Assembly (NCBI GenBank): GCA_001791115.1
Contig: MGDZ01000029.1
Coordinates: 1-12,435 of the forward strand
DNA length: 12,435 bases
Origin: Candidatus Uhrbacteria bacterium RIFCSPHIGHO2_02_FULL_57_19
GTDB taxonomy: Bacteria > Patescibacteriota > Patescibacteriia > 2-12-FULL-57-11
Direction of reading: 5' to 3'
A program made the position numbers and the translations under genes. The notes beneath the pieces are model-generated. The model was not told the origin of the DNA, ran no database searches, and was given only the letters and a program-made list of their open reading frames with translations. Positions 1-5,054 of the stretch are shown here, piece after piece; position 1 is the first letter of the stretch, and the number at the start of each line of letters is the position of its first letter.

Positions 1-1
1 A

Positions 2-790
2 TATCTGGACAAGGTCATCGAGATCGACCAATCGCCGATCGGCCGGACGCCACGGTCCAACCCCGCCACCTACACCGGAGCATGGATGCATATCCGGGAG
101 CTCTTCACCGCAACCGAGGAGGCGCGGATCCGCGGGTACAAGCCCGGACGGTTTTCCTTCAATGTCCCTGGCGGCCGCTGCGAACATTGTGAGGGGCACG
201 GCTCCATCGCCATTGAAATGCATTTCCTTCCCACGGTGTGGGTGCGCTGCGATGTGTGCAAAGGTCGCCGTTTCGACCGGGAAACGCTCGAAGTGGTCTA
301 TAAAGGAAAGAACATCCACGATATTCTGAAGATGACCATCGAGGATGCGGACGGGTTCTTCCGGGACATCCCATTTATTCATGACAAACTGCGGATCCTG
401 CGCGAAGTCGGTTTGGATTATCTCGAGCTTGGCCAGTCGGCGACCACCCTTTCCGGCGGCGAAGCCCAGCGGGTGAAATTGGGGAACGAACTTGCCCGGC
501 GCGCCACTGGCCGGACCCTCTATATCCTCGATGAGCCGACCGTGGGCCTGCACTATGCCGACGTGCAGAAATTGGTGGACGTGCTCCAGCGGCTGGTTTC
601 CACCGGGAACACGGTCGTCGTCATCGAGCACAATCTGGACGTCGTCAAATCTGCCGATTGGGTTATTGATCTCGGGCCCGAGGGCGGCGACCGCGGCGGA
701 CAGGTAATTGCCGCCGGAACGCCCGAGGAAGTGGCGCAGAAAGCCGGATCATACACCGGCGCCGAATTGCGCCGAGTGCTAAAAAAATAA
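2..790 (+). CDS. uvrA: UvrA, excinuclease ABC subunit A, C-terminal part
   Basis: UvrA is the ATP-dependent damage-recognition subunit of nucleotide excision repair; it works as a dimer and loads UvrB onto damaged DNA. The frame is open from base 2, so the N-terminal part lies outside the window. Visible in order: a UvrA segment leading into the MHIRELF motif, the zinc finger CX2CX19CX2C (CEHC ... CDVC), the ABC signature LSGGEAQRVKL, the Walker B stretch LYILDEPTVGLH, the H-loop VVIEHN, and the typical C-terminal segment with DLGPEGGDRGG. The end RRVLKK followed by TAA is a normal UvrA end. The internal ATG at 86 is not the start. uvrC follows on the same strand about 400 bases away, with an opposite-strand gene between them. 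Identification is secure. Confidence 0.98.
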   Translation, partial: YLDKVIEIDQSPIGRTPRSNPATYTGAWMHIRELFTATEEARIRGYKPGRFSFNVPGGRCEHCEGHGSIAIEMHFLPTVWVRCDVCKGRRFDRETLEVVYKGKNIHDILKMTIEDADGFFRDIPFIHDKLRILREVGLDYLELGQSATTLSGGEAQRVKLGNELARRATGRTLYILDEPTVGLHYADVQKLVDVLQRLVSTGNTVVVIEHNLDVVKSADWVIDLGPEGGDRGGQVIAAGTPEEVAQKAGSYTGAELRRVLKK

Positions 791-861
791 CCCGCCGGCG
801 CTGGGTAGCACAGGCGGGCGGCGCGCGCGAGCTTGTCCCGCCGTGGCGGGGTCGCGAACCG
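791..861. repeat. GC-rich palindromic repeats between uvrA and the next gene
   Basis: Two inverted repeats with the same arms lie here: CCCGCC at 791-796 with GGCGGG at 813-818, and CCCGCC-GT-GGCGGG at 837-850. The region separates two convergent genes, so the hairpins may end transcripts from both sides. Neither is directly followed by a T-run; the T7 at 871-877 belongs to the coding end of the opposite gene. Read as short dispersed palindromes rather than proven terminators. Confidence 0.55.
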
Positions 862-1149
862 TCAGGCGGCTTTTTTTCTCGGGGCGCGTTTGGCGACGCA
901 CTTTGGTTGCGGACGCGTCGTCTTGGCTGCGACGTCGCCAGGATCGTATTCCACGACCTGGCGGATGATCCGGAACGGAGTGGTGATGGCCGCGCCGTCC
1001 TTGGTCGGCGAAAAAAACAGACACCGCTCTTGTATCGAACCAATGCGACATTTCGCGATCCGACGAAAGTAGCCGTACCAGTTCGCTTCGTCCTCGAGCG
1101 TGATCTTAACCGCCGCTCCGTCCTTGAAGTCGTTGCCTTCCCAGCCCAT
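862..1149 (-). CDS. Small unknown protein with basic C-terminal tail (95 aa)
   Basis: I do not recognise the family. The support for a real gene is a strong ribosome binding site (AGGGAGG, complement of 1154-1160) four bases before the ATG at 1149, which is a better start than the in-frame TTG at 1152. Codon use is like that of the neighbours. The protein starts MGWEGNDFKDGAAVKITLED, has a compact mixed middle with aromatic residues (NWYGYFRR), two cysteines, no membrane segment and no signal peptide, and ends in a Lys/Arg/Ala-rich tail (KRAPRKKAA). Such a tail suggests contact with nucleic acid, but this is only inference. The gene is convergent with uvrA and divergent from uvrC, with only 52 bases between the two start codons. 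Confidence 0.7.
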   Translation of the reverse strand: MGWEGNDFKDGAAVKITLEDEANWYGYFRRIAKCRIGSIQERCLFFSPTKDGAAITTPFRIIRQVVEYDPGDVAAKTTRPQPKCVAKRAPRKKAA

Positions 1150-1179
1150 CAATCCTCCCTTGCGACAGGCCCGCGCATC

Positions 1180-1208
1180 AACCTATCGCCGATTACAATT
1201 TATGTCAA
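1180..1208 (-). promoter_or_regulatory. Possible promoter of the 95-aa gene
   Basis: On the minus strand a perfect TTGACA (1208-1203) lies 17 bases before TAGGTT (1185-1180), a poor -10 element. The -35 hexamer overlaps the proposed uvrC start codon, so the two divergent genes would share this region. Low confidence because the -10 is weak. Confidence 0.3.
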
Positions 1209-2557
1209 TTTCAAAATCAATAATTATTCAGCGCTCCCCGCTTCCTGACTCGCCTGGGGTATACCTGATGCGCGACGGGCGGGGGCGAGTCATCTACGTT
1301 GGCAAAGCGACATCAATACGCCGTCGCGTTGCTTCTTATTGGCGGAAACAGGAGTGGACGAGCCGGCCGCAGGTAAAAGATCTTATCCGCGAGGTGAGGA
1401 CCATCAGTTATGAACGGACCCCCACGGCTATCGAGGCGCTGATTCTTGAAGCCAACCTGATCAAAAAATACGAACCGAAATACAATATTATCCAGAAAGA
1501 TGACAAAAGTTTTCTGTATTTGGCAATTACCCGCGACCCGTATCCGAAGCCGCTCCTTATCCGCGGACACGAACTCTCCAAGGTAGGGGAGCGGCATTAC
1601 CGCGCGGTTTTCGGGCCGTACACTTCGCCCTCGGCGCTGCGGGCGGCGTTAAAGATAATCCGTCGCGCCATTCCCTGGAGCACCTGCGGGCCCGGAGCAA
1701 AACGCTCCTGTTTTGATTATCACATTCGCGCCTGCCCGGGGGTGTGCGTCGGCGCGATTTCAAAAGCGGATTATACCAAGGTCATCCGTAATCTGATTCT
1801 TTTTTTTCAGGGAAAGAAGTCGCAGATCATCCGCGGTATGCGCGTTGACATGAAGCGGATGTCAGCGAGTGAGCGTTATGAGGAGGCCGAGGAATTGCGT
1901 TGGAGGATATCGGCGCTCGAACACATTCAGGACGTGGCCGTGCTCACCCGCGAGAGCCCACTTTTCGGCAAACCAACGACCGAAGAATTGACGGTCAACA
2001 TCTTTGGACGCATCGAGGGATATGACATTTCGAACATCAGCGGCACGGCGGCGGTTGGTTCCATGGTCGTCTTTGCCGACGGTGATCCGAAAAAGAGCGA
2101 GTATCGAAAGTTTCGGATTAAGACGGTCAAAGGCGCTGATGATTACGCTATGATAGCCGAAGTTTTGCGTCGAAGGTTCTCGACTCGTCGTTACACTCCT
2201 CGCTCGAACAATAAAGAAATTATTCTTCGAGCGGAGCGGAGCGGAGTCGAGAAGCCTGCTTCGAGCAAAGTCGAGAAGTGGCCTCTGCCGGATCTCATCA
2301 TGATTGACGGCGGGTGGGGGCAGGTGAATGTGACCAAGAAGGTCCTGGCCGAGGCGCATCTGGACATCCCCATTGTCGGCATCGCCAAGGGATTTGACCG
2401 GAAACAGGACCGCTTGATCTACGAACAAAACAATCTGGAGTTGGGGCGAATCGTCGAACAATACAAGGAAATCCTCCAGCGTCTGCGCGACGAGGCCCAC
2501 CGATTCGCAGTAAGCTATCACCGAAAATTGAGGGGCAAACTACAAAAATTCCACTGA
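1202..2557 (+). CDS. uvrC: UvrC, excinuclease ABC subunit C, short form lacking HhH
   Basis: UvrC makes both incisions in nucleotide excision repair after binding the UvrB-DNA complex. The 451-aa product has an N-terminal GIY-YIG nuclease domain (GVY at 19-21, YVG at 32-34, ILEANLIKKYEPKYN), a UVR domain for UvrB contact (about 216-242) and an RNase H-like domain with D275 (GYDISN), D369 (MIDGG) and H433 (DEAHRFA). It ends soon after YHRKLRGKL, where bacterial UvrC proteins of about 600 aa normally continue into the helix-hairpin-helix DNA-binding domain; no such sequence follows the stop in the next bases. The ATG at 1202 is chosen because it gives a usual UvrC N-terminus; no clear Shine-Dalgarno is seen. 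Residues about 326-359 are encoded by a palindromic repeat inserted in frame. Confidence 0.96.
   Translation: MSISKSIIIQRSPLPDSPGVYLMRDGRGRVIYVGKATSIRRRVASYWRKQEWTSRPQVKDLIREVRTISYERTPTAIEALILEANLIKKYEPKYNIIQKDDKSFLYLAITRDPYPKPLLIRGHELSKVGERHYRAVFGPYTSPSALRAALKIIRRAIPWSTCGPGAKRSCFDYHIRACPGVCVGAISKADYTKVIRNLILFFQGKKSQIIRGMRVDMKRMSASERYEEAEELRWRISALEHIQDVAVLTRESPLFGKPTTEELTVNIFGRIEGYDISNISGTAAVGSMVVFADGDPKKSEYRKFRIKTVKGADDYAMIAEVLRRRFSTRRYTPRSNNKEIILRAERSGVEKPASSKVEKWPLPDLIMIDGGWGQVNVTKKVLAEAHLDIPIVGIAKGFDRKQDRLIYEQNNLELGRIVEQYKEILQRLRDEAHRFAVSYHRKLRGKLQKFH
2177..2278 (+). repeat. Palindromic repeat inserted in frame inside uvrC
   Basis: The stretch carries TTCTCGACT (2177-2185) and its exact complement AGTCGAGAA (2245-2253). 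Inside lies a hairpin with arms CGCTCGAA (2201-2208) and TTCGAGCG (2226-2233), continued by AATAA/TTATT around a 5-base loop. A partial direct copy of the right arm follows (TTCGAGC...AGTCGAGAAG, 2260-2278). It encodes a low-complexity, charged stretch between two conserved UvrC blocks (LRRRF and WPLPDLI) and keeps the reading frame. Confidence 0.85.
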
Positions 2558-2579
2558 CACATTCGCACGAAAGTGGCAG

Positions 2580-2604
2580 AGGTGTGGTTATCCACACCTT
2601 TTTT
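2580..2604 (+). terminator. Intrinsic terminator of uvrC
   Basis: Perfect 8-bp stem AGGTGTGG (2580-2587) / CCACACCT (2592-2599), loop TTAT, followed directly by a T-run, 22 bases after the uvrC stop codon. The loop and right arm also form a perfect DnaA box. Confidence 0.85.
2588..2596 (+). promoter_or_regulatory. DnaA box TTATCCACA (in uvrC terminator)
   Basis: Exact match to the strong DnaA box. It coincides with the terminator hairpin, so on its own it could be chance, but a second exact box in inverted orientation lies at 2744-2752 and a one-mismatch box (TGGGGATAA) at 2721-2729. Confidence 0.45.
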
Positions 2605-2661
2605 GTTTGCAAAATACGTTCATTAGCTCAACAGAGCGGAAAATGTAGTGGATGGTGGGGA

Positions 2662-2690
2662 TTGACAAATGGCTCCAAGTGGATTAAAAT
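2662..2690 (+). promoter_or_regulatory. Sigma-70 type promoter of the mraZ operon
   Basis: TTGACA at 2662-2667, a 17-base spacer and TAAAAT at 2685-2690: a near-consensus promoter. The expected transcript start is near 2697, giving a leader of about 140 bases before mraZ. The promoter lies within the repeat array at 2667-2723. Confidence 0.8.
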
Positions 2691-2723
2691 GGGATTGAAA
2701 TGGATGAAAGTGGTGGAAAGTGG
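2667..2723 (+). promoter_or_regulatory. Array of six MraZ-type operator boxes
   Basis: Six copies of AA(A/G)TGG start at 2667, 2677, 2687, 2698, 2708 and 2718, that is every 10 or 11 bases on one helix face. MraZ binds tandem direct repeats with a TGG core and about 10-bp spacing upstream of its own gene (known from E. coli and mollicutes). The array starts at the end of the -35 element and covers the spacer, the -10 and the start site, so it is well placed for autorepression of the mraZ operon. Confidence 0.8.
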
Positions 2724-2743
2724 GGATAAACAGGAGTCAAATC

Positions 2744-2752
2744 TGTGGATAA
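2744..2752 (-). promoter_or_regulatory. DnaA box (TGTGGATAA on + strand) in mraZ leader
   Basis: Exact complement of TTATCCACA, about 50 bases downstream of the expected mraZ transcript start. It faces the box at 2588-2596. Could allow DnaA to act on the division operon; alternatively part of a replication-related cluster. Sequence match is direct, function is inferred. Confidence 0.5.
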
Positions 2753-2771
2753 CCACGGGTCTTTCACAAAG

Positions 2772-2805
2772 GAACGGGACGGATTACGCGAAATCCGGAC
2801 CGTTC
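2772..2805 (+). other. Imperfect palindrome / hairpin in the mraZ leader
   Basis: Outer arms GAACGG (2772-2777) / CCGTTC (2800-2805) and inner arms CGGATT (2780-2785) / AATCCG (2792-2797) are separated by a symmetric GA/GA mismatch, with loop ACGCGA. No T-run follows, so it is not a terminator. It could be a leader structure in the transcript or a dyad bound by a protein. Confidence 0.6.
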
Positions 2806-2839
2806 ATCTGTTAAGGACCGGTGATTTTAGGTCTCAACC

Positions 2840-3271
2840 ATGTTCATCGGGGAATATCACCACGTCATAGATGAAAAAGGCCGGCTGGCAGTGCCGGTGA
2901 AATTTCGCGCGCGGTTGAGCAAGGGTTGCGTGGTGACCAGGGGATTGGACGCTTGTCTCTGGCTTGTGCCCGAGGAGGAGTGGCAGAAGCTGGCCGGCAA
3001 GCTGGCCGGCCTCCCTATTGCCCAGGCCAATGCCCGGGCCTTTGCCCGGTTCATGCTCTCCGGCGCTCTGGACGCCACCCCCGACAAGCAGGGGCGGGTA
3101 ATGGTCCCGGAATATCTGCGGGAGTACGCCAAGCTGGAGAAGCAAGTGGTCGTTGCCGGGCTCTACAGCCGGCTGGAGATTTGGGACAAGACGGCCTGGG
3201 AGAAATACCGCAAAGGGACAGAGGCCTCATCGGGCGAGATTGCCGAACAGCTGGGCGCGCTCGGTGTCTAA
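2840..3271 (+). CDS. mraZ: MraZ transcriptional regulator
   Basis: MraZ is a ring-forming DNA-binding protein at the head of division clusters; it binds direct repeats upstream of its own gene and controls the operon. The 143-aa length is normal. Two AbrB-like half-domains are visible, each with the DxxGR signature: DEKGRLAVPVKFR (residues 11-23) and DKQGRVMVPEYLR (82-94). The start MFIGEYHHVIDEKGRL is typical. Only a weak Shine-Dalgarno (AGG, about nine bases before ATG) is seen. rsmH begins four bases after the stop, so the two are probably cotranscribed and coupled. The operator array at 2667-2723 is the expected target. Identification is firm. Confidence 0.97.
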   Translation: MFIGEYHHVIDEKGRLAVPVKFRARLSKGCVVTRGLDACLWLVPEEEWQKLAGKLAGLPIAQANARAFARFMLSGALDATPDKQGRVMVPEYLREYAKLEKQVVVAGLYSRLEIWDKTAWEKYRKGTEASSGEIAEQLGALGV

Positions 3272-3275
3272 GATC

Positions 3276-4160
3276 ATGCATTCATATCACGAGCCTGTTC
3301 TCAAAGAGGAGGTTTTACGGCTCTTGGAGTTGCGGCCAGGGGACCATGCGATTGATGGAACAGTAGGGGATGGCGGGCATGCCGAGATGATTCTCGAAGC
3401 AACGGCTCCGGATGGGCGCCTGATGGGCATCGATCTGGATCCGGAAGCAATCAAAACCGCGCAGAAACGCCTCGCACGATTCGGAAAAAGATTGGATTTG
3501 GTCCGCGGCAGTTTCCGCGATCTAAAGATTCATGCTCAAAGATTTCCTGCGCCTCGCGCCCTATTATTGGATCTGGGCCTGCGAACTTTTGAACTTGAGA
3601 GCAGCGGCCGCGGTTTCACATTCCAGAAGGACGAACCGCTTTTGATGCGCTTTGCCGGAGAAGGCGAACCAACCGCCGCGACGATCATCAACACCTGGCC
3701 GCGCAACGAGATCGAACGAGTCATCAGAGAGTATGGGGAGGAACGATATTCGCTCAAGATTTCCGAGGCGATCGTAGCGGCGAGGAGGAAGAAGAGGATC
3801 CTCACCTCCGGACAGCTCGCGGAGATCGTAGCTTCCGCGGTTTCGAGAGGATATGAGCGGGGGAGAATCCATCCCGCGACCCGCACCTTTCAAGCGATCC
3901 GCATCGCGGTAAACGACGAACTGGAAGCTCTCCATGAGGTCGTTCCCCAGGCATTGGAGGTCCTGGCTCCAGGAGGAAGATTGGCCATCATCTCCTTTCA
4001 TTCGCTCGAGGACCGTATCGTCAAGCGCGCCTTTCGACAGGCCCAGGATAACGGGCGCGGCATCATCATTACCAAGAAACCGGTCGTTCCATCCGAAACC
4101 GAAGTAAATAAAAATCCAAAAAGCCGGAGCGCGAAGCTTCGGGTGTTCCAAAAAAAATGA
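3276..4160 (+). CDS. rsmH: RsmH, 16S rRNA (cytosine-1402 N4)-methyltransferase
   Basis: RsmH uses SAM to methylate N4 of C1402 in the 16S rRNA decoding centre. The 294-aa product starts MHSYHEPVLKEEVL at 3276; the open frame extends further up into mraZ but that extension is not protein-like for this family. Motifs: SAM-binding DGTVGDGGHAEMIL (27-40), GIDLDPEAI (51-59), DLG...RGFTFQKDEPLLMRF (99-126), HPATRTFQAIRIAVNDEL (199-216), ISFHSLEDRIVK (239-250) and the C-terminal NPKSRSAKLR. The family motif DLGVSS reads DLGLRT here, which is unusual. Second gene of the mraZ operon; its stop overlaps the next start as ATGA. Confidence 0.96.
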   Translation: MHSYHEPVLKEEVLRLLELRPGDHAIDGTVGDGGHAEMILEATAPDGRLMGIDLDPEAIKTAQKRLARFGKRLDLVRGSFRDLKIHAQRFPAPRALLLDLGLRTFELESSGRGFTFQKDEPLLMRFAGEGEPTAATIINTWPRNEIERVIREYGEERYSLKISEAIVAARRKKRILTSGQLAEIVASAVSRGYERGRIHPATRTFQAIRIAVNDELEALHEVVPQALEVLAPGGRLAIISFHSLEDRIVKRAFRQAQDNGRGIIITKKPVVPSETEVNKNPKSRSAKLRVFQKK

Positions 4161-4501
4161 CCAACAAGTATTTTCAAAATCAAGGACGGACGCGTTCGAA
4201 AACGCGTTCGTTCGTCCTCCCGCCGCTGCCGATCATCCAATCGGTTTTAATCGCGCTACTGGCCATCCTGGGGATCGCTTATCTTATTGAATTGAATCTC
4301 ATTTCCCAGCGCGGCTTCGAAGCCAGACGGTTGGAAAAGCGCCTGGGCTATCTCCATGAGACCAATACCAAGCTTCAGCTCAAGCTGGCCGAGTTGGAAT
4401 CCATCAACGGCATTCAGGAACGAATCGCGGAGTTGGGCATGGTTCCGGTTGGTCCGGTTGAGTACGTTTCCGCCGGCGCAACGGTTGTGGCGCGCCGCTA
4501 A
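4157..4501 (+). CDS. ftsL: FtsL/DivIC-like cell division protein
   Basis: FtsL-type proteins are small bitopic membrane proteins of the divisome that pair with FtsB/DivIC through coiled coils and activate septal peptidoglycan synthesis. The 114-aa product has a basic N-terminus (residues 1-18), one hydrophobic segment (about 25-46), then a charged, leucine-rich coiled coil (about 54-92) and a short tail with the IAELGMVPVGPVEYV pattern seen in FtsL/septum formation initiators. The start overlaps the rsmH stop as ATGA, as is common in division clusters. FtsL sequences diverge fast, so the call rests on length, topology and position. The usual next genes (ftsI, murE, mraY) are absent; a terminator follows. 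Confidence 0.82.
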   Translation: MTNKYFQNQGRTRSKTRSFVLPPLPIIQSVLIALLAILGIAYLIELNLISQRGFEARRLEKRLGYLHETNTKLQLKLAELESINGIQERIAELGMVPVGPVEYVSAGATVVARR

Positions 4502-4519
4502 CTTTTATCCATCAATTTA

Positions 4520-4584
4520 CCCGGAAGAGCCGGGACGACCCTCTGGGTTATCCTTGAGCCCACTTCCTGGTAGATGGAGCCAGG
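4520..4584 (+). other. Structured non-coding stretch after ftsL
   Basis: Consecutive hairpins: CCCGG/CCGGG (4520-4534, loop AAGAG), GGGTT/AGCCC (4545-4561, loop of 7) and CCTGG/CCAGG (4566-4584). ACCC at 4538-4541 can instead pair with GGGT at 4545-4548, so two of the stems compete. It directly precedes the terminator at 4586. It may be a 3' UTR structure or a small RNA; no known RNA family is recognised. Confidence 0.4.
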
Positions 4585-4585
4585 C

Positions 4586-4626
4586 AGCTTCCTTTTCCCG
4601 GGCACGAGAAAGGGAGGCTGTTTTTT
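4586..4626 (+). terminator. Intrinsic terminator of the mraZ-rsmH-ftsL operon
   Basis: 12-bp stem with G-U pairs, AGCTTCCTTTTC (4586-4597) / GAAAGGGAGGCT (4608-4619), a 10-base loop, then G and T6. Confidence 0.8.
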
Positions 4627-4676
4627 ATGACGCGGATTAAGCGGACTAGAGCTGATTGCGCGGACATCGAATGATA

Positions 4677-4704
4677 TTGACAATTGCTGTTTCAGGAGTA
4701 ATCA
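4677..4704 (+). promoter_or_regulatory. Possible promoter of the 94-aa gene
   Basis: TTGACA at 4677-4682 and TAATCA at 4699-4704 with a 16-base spacer, about 40 bases before the start codon. The -10 is weak. Just upstream (4630-4667) lie degenerate copies of a GCGGATT-type repeat. Confidence 0.4.
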
Positions 4705-4742
4705 TTCCAATTCCGGATCGTTTTTGAGCGGAAGGAGGATCT

Positions 4743-5027
4743 ATGAGCGGCAAAGTGGTTATCGCTTTTGCCATTGAGCATGGGGGAGCCAAGGGTCCCT
4801 GTCTGGAGATCAGGGAGTACCCGCGAGAAATTGGCCGCGATGTCTATTCGTGTCACGCCGCCATCTTCATCGGCGAGGGAGTAGACATCAAGTGGATAGG
4901 AAAATTGCTAGCCGCGGCAGTCGAGATCAAAGGAGTGAGATACATCAGCGCGACCGCCCGTCGCATCTGTCTCCGCAAGGGAATCGCCGTTCCCGTTTGT
5001 CTGACAGTCGTGCCTCTCTCAATCTGA
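4743..5027 (+). CDS. Small unknown protein (94 aa)
   Basis: Not recognised. A strong ribosome binding site (GGAAGGAGG at 4730-4738) precedes the ATG at 4743, and its own terminator overlaps the stop codon, so it is probably a real single-gene unit. The product begins MSGKVVIAFAIEHGGAKGPC, alternates short hydrophobic strands with charged residues, and has four cysteines (C20, C37, C76, C86) and a hydrophobic end. No signal peptide and no clear membrane helix; it looks like a small soluble alpha/beta protein. It is convergent with dinB, whose stop codon lies inside the terminator region. Confidence 0.7.
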   Translation: MSGKVVIAFAIEHGGAKGPCLEIREYPREIGRDVYSCHAAIFIGEGVDIKWIGKLLAAAVEIKGVRYISATARRICLRKGIAVPVCLTVVPLSI

Positions 5028-5054
5028 GACGACCCGAGCGTTTCAGATTTTTTT
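5022..5054 (+). terminator. Intrinsic terminator of the 94-aa gene
   Basis: 9-bp stem ATCTGAGAC (5022-5030) / GTTTCAGAT (5040-5048) with one G-T wobble, followed by T-rich sequence that overlaps the dinB stop codon. Works for the plus strand only; no T-run is present on the other side. Confidence 0.75.

Noticed and set aside
865..880. T7 run as the uvrA terminator
   Set aside because: The T-run encodes lysines of the opposite gene and no stem lies directly before it.
1100..1201. N-terminal extension of the uvrC frame
   Set aside because: It overlaps the divergent gene's start and lacks a UvrC-like sequence.
2628..2660. tRNA-like D-arm (TTAGCTCAACAGAGC)
   Set aside because: The loop is only four bases and no anticodon or T arm follows at the right distance.
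2580..2760. Chromosomal replication origin
   Set aside because: Only two exact DnaA boxes, no clear AT-rich unwinding region and no dnaA/dnaN nearby; kept only as a DnaA-box finding.
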